Shown here: positions 56,526-64,000 of the stretch, one piece after another
Layout: each line of letters starts with the position of its first letter
Position numbering within the stretch: position 1 is the first letter of the stretch
DNA from: Streptomyces sp. NBC_00154
GTDB taxonomy: Bacteria; Actinomycetota; Actinomycetes; Streptomycetales; Streptomycetaceae
Direction: 5' to 3'
Length of the DNA stretch: 64,000 nucleotides
Assembly: GCF_026342835.1 (NCBI RefSeq)
Contig: NZ_JAPEMI010000001.1
Span: 1,928,501-1,992,500 of the forward strand
Program-made: the position numbers and the translations under genes
Notes under the pieces: model-generated
What the model saw: only the letters and a program-made list of their open reading frames with translations
Told to the model about the DNA's origin: nothing
The model's database searches: none

Positions 56526-59500
56526 CACCCCCGAGCAGTACTGGCGCGACATCCGGGCGGGCGTCTCGCACGTGCGCCGGTTCACCGGGGCCGAGTTCGC
56601 CGCCGCCGGGATACCGGAGGCGGAGTACGGGGCGGCGGGGTTCGTCGGGGCGTCGGCGCTGCTGGGCGGCAACGGGCACGACGGCATCGACGGGTTCGAC
56701 GCCGGGTTCTTCGGGATGAGCGGGCGCGAGGCGGCCCTCACCGATCCGCAGCAGCGGCTCTTCCTTGAGTGCTGCTTCCACGCCCTGGAGGACGGCGGCT
56801 ACGCCGGTCGCGACGAGTCGCTACGGACAGGGGTGTACGGGAGCGCCGGTTACCGTCTCTACTCCCTGCACAGCTATCTCGCCGAGAACCTGGCCGCGGA
56901 GGCACGGTCCGGCGACTGGATGACCGTCAAACAGGTCCAGGTCGGCAACTACCCTGATTTCACCGCCAATCGGGCCGCGTTCCGGCTCGGTCTGACCGGT
57001 CCCGCGGTCAATGTGGCGACGGCATGTTCCAGTTCGCTGGTCTCCGTCCATCTGGCCTGTCAGGCGCTGCGCGCCGGTGACGCCGATCTGATGCTGGTCG
57101 GCTCGGCGGCGCTGCATCTGCCGCAGGTGACGGGGCACCGCCATGTGAAGGGTTCCACGCTCTCCCGGACCGGTGCCGTGCGGGCCTTCGACGCGGGTGC
57201 GGACGGCACGGTCGGCGGCAACGGTGTCGCCGCCGTCCTGCTGAAGCCGCTGGACCGGGCGCTCGCCGACGGAGACACGGTCCACGCCGTGATCCTGGGC
57301 TCGTCGGTCACCAACGACGGTGCGGCGAAGACCGGTTTTGCCGCACCGGGTGTCGCCGGGCAGCGAGATGCCGTACTGGGCGCGCTGCGGTCCGCCGGGG
57401 TCCCGGCGGAATCGGTGGGTTACCTGGAGGCGCACGGCACGGGCACGTTCAAGGGCGACCCGATCGAGTTCGCCGCCCTCACGGAGGCGTTCCGCCGCCA
57501 CACCGACCGGACCGGGTTCTGCGCGCTGGGCTCCACCAAACCTGCCATCGGACACCTCGACAGTGCGGCGGGGCTGGCCGGGCTGATCAAGGCGGTCCTG
57601 GTGCTGCGGCACGGGATCGTCCCTCCGCTGGTGAACTTCCGGGCGCCGAATCCGGCGCTCGCCGTCGAGTCGAGTCCCTTTGTCCTGCCGACGCGGGAGA
57701 CGGCGTGGCCGGTGCCTGGGGAGGTACGGCGAGCCGGGGTGCACTCCATCGGGATGGGCGGTACCAATGCGCACGTGATTCTGGAGCAGGCGCCCATGGT
57801 GCGGGAGAAGGAGCGGGGGTGGGCCCCGGGACGGAAGCGGAACGTTTCCTCGGATACTCCGTCTCTGCTGCCGCTGTCCGGCGCGAGCCGCGAAGCGCTG
57901 GTGGCGTACGCCCGCGCATTCCGCGAGCGGCTGGCACACGGGCCCGGGGCCGCTCCCGCCGATCTGCTGGTAACGGCCGCGCTGGGGCGGCGCCATCTGC
58001 GCCACCGGCTGGTCGTGACGTCCGAGGATCCGGTGGCGGGGCTGGACGCGTTCCTGGCGGGGGCGGCCCCGCGCGGCGCGTACGACGCCGGGGTCGTCGA
58101 GCAGGAGCCGGAGCGGCCCGTCTTCCTCTTCAGCGGGCAGGGCGGCGGACATCCGGGCATGGCCGCGGAGCCGGCCGCACGCTTCCCCGTCGTGGCCGAG
58201 GTACTCGCCTCCTGCGCCCGCGTGTACGAGGAGGAGACGGGCAACGGCGACTTCCTCGGCCGGGTCGTGCACGGCCACGGCCCGGCCGCCTGGACCACCG
58301 ACTTCGCGCAGCCCGCCCTGTTCGCCCTCCAGATCGCCCAGGCCCGCCTCTGGCAGCAGCTCGGCGTCACGCCCTCGCTGGTCGCCGGGCACAGCGTCGG
58401 CGAGTACGCGGCGCTCTGCGTGGCCGGGGCGCTGAGCATGGAGGACGGGATGCGGCTGCTGTGCCGGCGCGGCCGGCTGATGCAGGAGCGGTCGGAGACC
58501 GGCGCGATGCTCGCGGCGTTCGTACCGGAGGCGCGAGTAAGCGAGTTGCAGGCCGCCGTCGAGGGGCTGGAACTCGCCGTGGTCAACGGGCCGGCCCACC
58601 ATGTCGTCGCCGGGCCCCCGGAGGCGGTCGAGGCCGCGCGCGCCCTGCTGGCGGCGGGCGGAGAGGCGTACGAGCCACTGGCCGTGGACCGGGCCTTTCA
58701 CACCGCCCTGCTCGATCCGGTCCTCGACGAGCTGCGGACCGCCGCGGAGAAGGCCGGGCTGCTCCCGCTCCGTACGCCGTTCGTCAGCGGGCTCGACGGG
58801 GCGGTGCGGCACCCGGGGTGGCGGCCCGACGCCGACTATCTGGTCAGGCAGGCACGCCGGACCGCCGACTTCCACGCGGTGCTGCGGGCCGTCGGGTCCA
58901 CGGGATCCGCTCGACCCACCGGCCCCACCGGCGTGGTCCTCCTCGAACTCGGCCCCTCCGCCACGCTGACCGGGATGGCGCGCCGGGTGCTGCCGGGTGC
59001 TGCCCCCGTACCGACATCGGCGTTCCGGCACGCGGTGGCCCGGCTGCACTGCGCGGGGGTGGCCGTCGACTGGGCGGCGCTGCTCGCGGGGTGCGGCGGC
59101 CGACGGGTGCCGCTGCCGACGTACCCGTTCCAGCGTCAGTCCCACTGGGCCGGTCCGCCACCGGTCCCCACCACTTCGTACGTACCCGAGCGCACAACGG
59201 AGGATGGCATGACCGAACAGGCCGTACTGGACCGGGTTCTGGCGCTTACCGCCGACCACCTCGGCTATCGGCCGTCAGAGGTCGGCGCGGACAGGACGTA
59301 CGTCGGACTGGGCGCCGACTCCCTCCAACTGATCGGCATGGTGCGACAGTTGGAGGCCGAATTCGGTACGGAGATCGCGATACGGGAGATACTGGAGGAG
59401 GCGGGCACCCCCCGGCTCACGGCTCGCCTGATATCGACGCGTACGGCCCGGGAACCGCAGGTGGCGGACGAGCCGGAACCGGTCTGCGCGACGCGCGCCG

Positions 59501-59631
59501 AGGTAGAGGAACTGACCCGTCAGGTGGCCCAGTTGGCCCGTAACCAGGCCGCGATGCTCACCCAGCTCTCGGATGCCGTGGCCCTGCTGACCGGCATCTC
59601 GGCCACCGCCCCCGAGGGGGACCGCCGATGA
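56434..59631 (+). CDS. Type I polyketide synthase module KS-AT-ACP
   Basis: 1065 residues. KS at about 15-440 with Cys198 in NVATACSSSL, EAHGTGTFKGDP and IGHLDSAAG giving the Cys-His-His triad. AT at about 565-870 with LFSGQGGG, Ser654 in GHSVGEYAAL and RAFHTALLDPVL, whose AFH favours malonyl over methylmalonyl. ACP at about 925-1005 with phosphopantetheine Ser963 in GLGADSLQL. No KR, DH, ER or TE, so the product stays a beta-ketoacyl-ACP, the right substrate for the downstream aminotransferase. A C-terminal helix (EVEELTRQVAQLARNQAAML) looks like a docking element. GTG 56434 is used with GGAG upstream. Confidence 0.95.
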   Translation: MVETAREPEQERGNENRIAVIGMALRFPGADTPEQYWRDIRAGVSHVRRFTGAEFAAAGIPEAEYGAAGFVGASALLGGNGHDGIDGFDAGFFGMSGREAALTDPQQRLFLECCFHALEDGGYAGRDESLRTGVYGSAGYRLYSLHSYLAENLAAEARSGDWMTVKQVQVGNYPDFTANRAAFRLGLTGPAVNVATACSSSLVSVHLACQALRAGDADLMLVGSAALHLPQVTGHRHVKGSTLSRTGAVRAFDAGADGTVGGNGVAAVLLKPLDRALADGDTVHAVILGSSVTNDGAAKTGFAAPGVAGQRDAVLGALRSAGVPAESVGYLEAHGTGTFKGDPIEFAALTEAFRRHTDRTGFCALGSTKPAIGHLDSAAGLAGLIKAVLVLRHGIVPPLVNFRAPNPALAVESSPFVLPTRETAWPVPGEVRRAGVHSIGMGGTNAHVILEQAPMVREKERGWAPGRKRNVSSDTPSLLPLSGASREALVAYARAFRERLAHGPGAAPADLLVTAALGRRHLRHRLVVTSEDPVAGLDAFLAGAAPRGAYDAGVVEQEPERPVFLFSGQGGGHPGMAAEPAARFPVVAEVLASCARVYEEETGNGDFLGRVVHGHGPAAWTTDFAQPALFALQIAQARLWQQLGVTPSLVAGHSVGEYAALCVAGALSMEDGMRLLCRRGRLMQERSETGAMLAAFVPEARVSELQAAVEGLELAVVNGPAHHVVAGPPEAVEAARALLAAGGEAYEPLAVDRAFHTALLDPVLDELRTAAEKAGLLPLRTPFVSGLDGAVRHPGWRPDADYLVRQARRTADFHAVLRAVGSTGSARPTGPTGVVLLELGPSATLTGMARRVLPGAAPVPTSAFRHAVARLHCAGVAVDWAALLAGCGGRRVPLPTYPFQRQSHWAGPPPVPTTSYVPERTTEDGMTEQAVLDRVLALTADHLGYRPSEVGADRTYVGLGADSLQLIGMVRQLEAEFGTEIAIREILEEAGTPRLTARLISTRTAREPQVADEPEPVCATRAEVEELTRQVAQLARNQAAMLTQLSDAVALLTGISATAPEGDRR

Positions 59632-62600
59632 ACCACACGGACGGTGCCGCCGCCGAGGTGGCCCGCGCGGCGGAGCTCTCGCGACGCCTGACCGAGCAGC
59701 TCACAGCCGCTGCTACCCCCTCCCCGTACCGCTCCCCCTCCCCCGCTGCCGCTGGCGCACAGCACGGACCCCGCCTCGTCGTGGATCCCGCCGCCGGCAT
59801 GGCCGGGGCGGGCGCCGACGCCGCTCAGCGCACGCACACCGCGTCCCTCGTCCGGCGGTTCACCGAGCGCACCCGCACCTCGAAGGAGCTGGCACAGCAG
59901 CATCGGCCGGTGCTCGCCGACAGCCGGGCCGTCGTCGGGTTCCGCCGGGCCACCAAGGAGATGCTGTACCCGATCGCCGCCCGGTCCGCGCACGGGTCAC
60001 GGCTCACCGATGTCGACGGCAACGACTACACCGACATCACCATGGGCTTCGGCGCCCTGCTCTTCGGGCACGAGCCGGAGTTCGTCACCGATGCCGTACA
60101 GCGCCATCTCTCGCAGGGTCTCCGGTTCGGTCCCCGCTCCCCCGACACCGGTGAAGTGGCAGCGCTGCTGGCCGAGGTGACGGGGATGGAGCGGGTGGCG
60201 TTCGCGAACTCGGGTACGGAGGCCAACTCGGCCGCGGTCCGGCTGGCCCGGGCCGCGACCGGGCGCGACAAGGTCGTCATGTTCCGCGGTTCGTACCACG
60301 GGCACATCGACTCCGTGCTCGGCCGCCCCGGCGGTCCGGGCGGCCGGGGCGCCGTGCCCGTCTCACGCGGCATCCCCGCGAGCGCCGTCGCCGAGCTGAT
60401 CGTGCTGGAGTACGGCAGCCAGGATGCCCTCGACACCATCGACGCGCTCGGTGACACCGTGGCGGCCGTCCTCGTCGAGCCCGTCCAGTGCCGCAACCCC
60501 GCACTCCGCCCGGCCGACTTCCTGCGGTCGCTGCGCGACCTGACTGCCCGCCGCGGCGTCGTGCTCCTCTTCGACGAGATGCTGACCGGTCTGCGCCCGC
60601 ACCCGCGCGGCGCCCAGCACCACTTCGGCGTCGTCCCCGACCTGGCCACCTATGGCAAAGCGCTCGGCAGCGGCTTCCCGATCGGCGCGATCGCGGGCCG
60701 CGCCGACATCCTCGACGGCGTCGACGGCGGTCTCTGGCAGTACGGGGACGACAGCAGACCCCCGCACGAGACCACCTTCTTCGGCGGTACGTATATGCAG
60801 CACCCGCTCTCGATGGCGGCGGCGCGGGCGGTGCTCACCCACCTCAAGGAGGAGGGCCCCGGTCTCCAGGAGCGGCTGAACGCCCGGACCGACGCGCTCG
60901 GCGACCGCCTCAACCGCTTCTTCCGGGACGAGGAGTTCCCGCTCGAACTGGCCCACTTCGGCTCGATGTTCCGGTTCACGCACCGCGCCGACATGGAGCT
61001 GCTCTACCACCACCTCCTGCTGCGCGGTCTGTACGTCTGGGAGTGGCGCAGCTTCTATCTCTCCACCGCGCACACCGACGACGACGTGGCGGCGGTCGCC
61101 GCCGCCGTGGAGGGTTCGCTGCGCGAACTGCGCGACGGCGGCTTCTTCCCGTCGGCGAAGCGGCCCGCCCGGCCGCTGCCGGCACCGCGCACCCGCCCCG
61201 CCCCCGACCTCGGCGTCTACTTCTTCGGCGACTACCCGGAGACCGCGGACACGGCCAAGGCGTACGACAGCGTCATCGAGACCGCCCGCTTCGCCGACGA
61301 GCGCGGCTTCAGCTCCGTCTGGCTGCCCGAGCGGCACTTCCACTCCTTCGGCGGCCTCTTCCCCAACCCGGCCGTACTCGCCGCCGTCCTCGCCCGTGAG
61401 ACCGAGCGGATCAGGATCAACGCGGGCTCGGTCGTCCTGCCGCTGCACGACCCGATCCGGGTCGCCGAGGAGTGGTCGGTCGTCGACAACCTGTCCGGCG
61501 GGCGGGTCGGCATCGGCTGCGCCACCGGCTGGCACGCGCAGGACTTCGCCCTGCACCCGGACCGGTTCGAGGACCGCCGGGAGATCGCCTTCTCCCACCT
61601 CGACGACGTCCGCCGGTTGTGGGCCGGCGAGTCCGTCGCGCGGCGGACGGGCGAGGGCACCGACATCGGCGTACGCATCCATCCCCGCCCGGTGCAGGCC
61701 GAGCCGCCGATGTTCCTGGCCACCTCCGGGCAGCGTTCCTCGTACGGGGAGGCGGCCCGGCGCGGGCTGGGGATCGTCACCAACCTCATGAGCCAGACCG
61801 TGGCCGAACTGGCCGCGAACATCGACCACTACCGGCGGGTGCGCGCCGACTGCGGACTCGATCCGGACGGCGGCCGGGTGACCGTCCTGGTCCACACCTA
61901 CCTCGGTACGGATCACGCTGCCGCGCGGGCCGAGGCGCTGGAGCCGATGAGTCGCTATCTGCGCTCGTCGCTGCTGATGCGGTCGGCCGCCACCGCGCTC
62001 GGCCGCAGCCCCGAGGACGTGGCGACGGCGAGCGAGGACGACCTGGACTACCTCTTCCGCCGGGCGTACGACCGGTACTGCGACCAGCGGGCCCTGATCG
62101 GCACCCCGGAGAGCTGCGCCCCGCTCGTCGACGCCCTGCACAGGGCCGGGGCTGACGAGATCGCCGCGCTCGTCGACTTCGGGCTGCCCGAGGAGCGGAT
62201 GCGGGCGGGGCTGGAACAGCTGGATCTGCTGCGGCGCCGCACCCGGGAGCGGAAGACGCCGGAGACGCAAGGGTCGAAAGAGGCACAGGGGCCGCAAGAG
62301 GCACAGGACATCACCGCGCCCGCCACCTCCGCGCAGCGGCGGCTGTGGCTCGCGGCCCGGCTGCTCGGCAACTCCGCCGCGTACAACGAGACCCAGGCGG
62401 TCCGCCTGCACGGCCGGCTCGACGAGTCCGCCCTCCGGGTCGCCCTGGACGGGCTGGTCGCCCGCCATGCCGGGCTGCGGACCGTGTTCCGGGCCGGCAG
62501 CGGCGACGAGACCGTGGTCCAGGTCGTCAGGCCCGGGCTGCGCATCCCGCTCCTGGTGACGGACGCCCGGGCGCAGTCCCCCGACGGGGCCGACCGGACG

Positions 62601-64000
62601 ATCGCGGCGGCGCTCGCCGAGGAGAGCGGGCGCGGGTACGACTTGGCCGCGGGACCGCTGTTCACACCCCGGCTGATCCGGCTCGCGGACGACGACCAGG
62701 TGCTGCTGCTCGGCATGCACCACATCGTCACCGACGCCCACTCCGCGGGGCTGATGACGAATGACCTGGAGGAGCTGTACCGGGCGGCGGTGGAGAACCG
62801 TGCGCCGGTCTTCGCACGGCCTGCCGGCACGACGGCCGGTGCACCGGAACCGCCCCGGGACCCGGCCGATCTCACGTGGTGGCGCGAGCAGTTGGGCGAG
62901 AAGCCACCGGTGCTCGAGCTGCCCACCGACCGGCCGCGCGAGCGCCGGGTCGCGGGGCGCGGCAGGGCGGTGGCCGTACGGGTCGACCAGGAGCGGACCG
63001 TGCGGTGGCAGGAGTGGAGCGGGGAGCAGGGCGCCACACTGTTCGCGACGCTGTGCACGGCATGGCAGCTGGTGCTGCGCGGGCGGTCGGGGCAGGACGA
63101 GTTCGTGCTCGGGTCCACCTTCGGGCGGCGCACCCCCGAGACCCGGGACACGGTCGGCTTCCATGTGGCGCTGCTGCCGCTGCGGGTGTCGCTGCCGGAC
63201 GGTACGGACGCTGCCGATGCGGTACGGGCCACCGGGCGCGCCCTGCGCGAGGCGGACGAGCGGCAGCTGGTCGACCTGGACGCCCTGCTCGTCGGGGCGC
63301 ACCCGGACCCGGGCAACCCGCGCCCCCTGATCACCGTGTCGGTGGACCTGGACAACGAGACGCTGTCGCGGATCGACCTGCCGGGACTGCGGGCCGAGGA
63401 GGTGCCCGCCGGGACGGAGTCCGCCCCGCTGGAACTGGCCCTGATGGCGACGCGTACCGCATCGGGCCTGCGGCTGCGGCTGCGCTACGACGCGGATCTG
63501 TTCGACGCGGGGACGGCACGCGGGTATCTCGACGAGCTGGTCGGGACGCTGGAGTCGATGACGGGAGGTGGCAGGGCCACCGGGGACGAACCACCGCGCT
63601 CCACCGCGGACGCGCTCCGGGACGTCTGGGAGTCCGTCCTCGACGTCCGCGGCTTCCCCGCCGAGACCAACTTCTTCGACCTCGGCGGCAATTCGATCAC
63701 CGCGATCCGCCTGGTCAACCGGGTGCGGGACGCGCTCGGTGTCGACTATCCGATGGCGGACTTCTTCTCCGACGCCACGCTGCGGGCGATGACCGACCAG
63801 CTCGCGCCCGAGCCCGCACCCCCCGGGGAGGACGTCGAGATCGTCGACCGAGCGCCGGTCAGCGACCAGCAGGCCCGGATGATCGCCGGACACCACTCCG
63901 TACCGCACTCCGAGTTGTGGAACATCCCGACCCGGATCACCTTCACCGGCGCGCTGGACGTGCCGGCCCTGCGGTCCGCGCTCACCGAGCTGCTGGCCCG
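59628..64000 (+). CDS. Hybrid synthetase AMT-MOX-C-PCP-C (open at window end)
   Basis: 1457 codons, no stop in the window. The ATG overlaps the PKS stop (ATGA). N-terminal helix, then a class III PLP aminotransferase at about 95-510 (MLYPIAARSAHGSRLTDVDGNDYTD, GTEANSAAVRLARAATGRDK, Lys344 in YGKALGSGFPIGA). A luciferase-like flavin monooxygenase follows at about 525-870 (FFGDYPETADTAK, ERHFHSFGGLFPNPA, HDPIRVAEEWSVVDNLSGGRVG, CATGWHAQDF). A condensation domain at about 900-1300 has HHIVTDA at 1031-1037, with Ala for the usual Gly. PCP at about 1325-1395 has Ser1356 in LGGNSI, and a second C domain starts at about 1405. No A domain lies between C and PCP. Likely role: amination of the beta-ketoacyl chain, alpha-oxidation, then peptide coupling. 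Confidence 0.95.
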   Translation, partial: MNHTDGAAAEVARAAELSRRLTEQLTAAATPSPYRSPSPAAAGAQHGPRLVVDPAAGMAGAGADAAQRTHTASLVRRFTERTRTSKELAQQHRPVLADSRAVVGFRRATKEMLYPIAARSAHGSRLTDVDGNDYTDITMGFGALLFGHEPEFVTDAVQRHLSQGLRFGPRSPDTGEVAALLAEVTGMERVAFANSGTEANSAAVRLARAATGRDKVVMFRGSYHGHIDSVLGRPGGPGGRGAVPVSRGIPASAVAELIVLEYGSQDALDTIDALGDTVAAVLVEPVQCRNPALRPADFLRSLRDLTARRGVVLLFDEMLTGLRPHPRGAQHHFGVVPDLATYGKALGSGFPIGAIAGRADILDGVDGGLWQYGDDSRPPHETTFFGGTYMQHPLSMAAARAVLTHLKEEGPGLQERLNARTDALGDRLNRFFRDEEFPLELAHFGSMFRFTHRADMELLYHHLLLRGLYVWEWRSFYLSTAHTDDDVAAVAAAVEGSLRELRDGGFFPSAKRPARPLPAPRTRPAPDLGVYFFGDYPETADTAKAYDSVIETARFADERGFSSVWLPERHFHSFGGLFPNPAVLAAVLARETERIRINAGSVVLPLHDPIRVAEEWSVVDNLSGGRVGIGCATGWHAQDFALHPDRFEDRREIAFSHLDDVRRLWAGESVARRTGEGTDIGVRIHPRPVQAEPPMFLATSGQRSSYGEAARRGLGIVTNLMSQTVAELAANIDHYRRVRADCGLDPDGGRVTVLVHTYLGTDHAAARAEALEPMSRYLRSSLLMRSAATALGRSPEDVATASEDDLDYLFRRAYDRYCDQRALIGTPESCAPLVDALHRAGADEIAALVDFGLPEERMRAGLEQLDLLRRRTRERKTPETQGSKEAQGPQEAQDITAPATSAQRRLWLAARLLGNSAAYNETQAVRLHGRLDESALRVALDGLVARHAGLRTVFRAGSGDETVVQVVRPGLRIPLLVTDARAQSPDGADRTIAAALAEESGRGYDLAAGPLFTPRLIRLADDDQVLLLGMHHIVTDAHSAGLMTNDLEELYRAAVENRAPVFARPAGTTAGAPEPPRDPADLTWWREQLGEKPPVLELPTDRPRERRVAGRGRAVAVRVDQERTVRWQEWSGEQGATLFATLCTAWQLVLRGRSGQDEFVLGSTFGRRTPETRDTVGFHVALLPLRVSLPDGTDAADAVRATGRALREADERQLVDLDALLVGAHPDPGNPRPLITVSVDLDNETLSRIDLPGLRAEEVPAGTESAPLELALMATRTASGLRLRLRYDADLFDAGTARGYLDELVGTLESMTGGGRATGDEPPRSTADALRDVWESVLDVRGFPAETNFFDLGGNSITAIRLVNRVRDALGVDYPMADFFSDATLRAMTDQLAPEPAPPGEDVEIVDRAPVSDQQARMIAGHHSVPHSELWNIPTRITFTGALDVPALRSALTELLA

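Noticed and set aside
57705-59543. Open frame of 612 codons on the plus strand in a second frame
   Set aside because: It lies in frame +2 of the KS-AT-ACP gene. The real frame carries all active-site motifs.
60363-63908. Open frame of 1181 codons on the minus strand
   Set aside because: It is antisense to the AMT-MOX-C-PCP gene. High GC at all positions makes long antisense frames normal here, and its protein has no domain, being rich in Arg, Gly and Val.

Overview
The window is GC-rich DNA with third-codon-position GC near 90%, WhiB-family and SpoIIE-type regulators, Tat/Sec lipoproteins, a chitinase with a DasR-type operator, and SCO-like gene order (sdh, ppgK, ispH, xseA-xseB, glpX, WhiB-like, class I fumarase). 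This points to a Streptomyces chromosome. No rRNA, tRNA, CRISPR array, transposase or prophage gene was seen.

Layout. 1-7,300 (minus): an oligopeptide-binding lipoprotein cut by the window edge, typA/bipA, an unknown lipoprotein and a second, atypical oligopeptide-binding lipoprotein. 7,555-11,396 (plus): a small acidic protein and a three-subunit succinate dehydrogenase/fumarate reductase (membrane, flavoprotein, iron-sulfur). 11,433-14,013 (minus): a marR-MFS-isochorismatase-like operon with a clear palindrome in front of marR. 14,162-22,817: a carbohydrate locus with a LacI regulator, an AXE1-like esterase, a CUT1 sugar ABC importer without its own ATPase, a GH1 beta-glucosidase and a Tat-exported PF10091-like glucanase. 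The regulator gene and the importer operon share a TGWATGCGCTTWCA operator, so they look like one regulon. 22,852-31,650: a membrane-anchored TIM-barrel protein, a TPM-domain protein next to a PspA homologue, a PAS/GAF/SpoIIE/HATPase phosphatase with a stand-alone HATPase protein, a NUDIX hydrolase and a SPOR-like small protein. 31,862-41,000: an NCS1 permease with an odd Cys-rich tail, a GntR/UTRA regulator, a GH18 chitinase, a truncated subtilisin/P-domain relic, a threonine-synthase-like enzyme, a cupin, hypothetical proteins and a beta-carbonic anhydrase lipoprotein.

41,207-53,983 is conserved core: ychF, a DUF6542-like membrane protein, ppgK, ispH, an APC permease, xseA-xseB, a RutE-like nitroreductase, a DUF4245 protein, glpX, a WhiB-like protein, a DUF1707 protein and class I fumarase. 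Strong hairpins separate many convergent pairs.

54,062-64,000 is the most interesting part: the beginning of a hybrid PKS-NRPS cluster directly beside fumarase. A LuxR-type regulator diverges from an MFS exporter, which overlaps a KS-AT-ACP polyketide synthase, which overlaps by ATGA a giant open-ended gene with the order aminotransferase (AMT) - luciferase-like monooxygenase (MOX) - condensation (C) - carrier (PCP) - condensation (C). This is the logic used for beta-amino/alpha-hydroxy acyl units in microginin, puwainaphycin and (without MOX) iturin-type lipopeptides. Here it is in an actinomycete, with no fatty-acyl ligase in the window and no adenylation domain between C and PCP.
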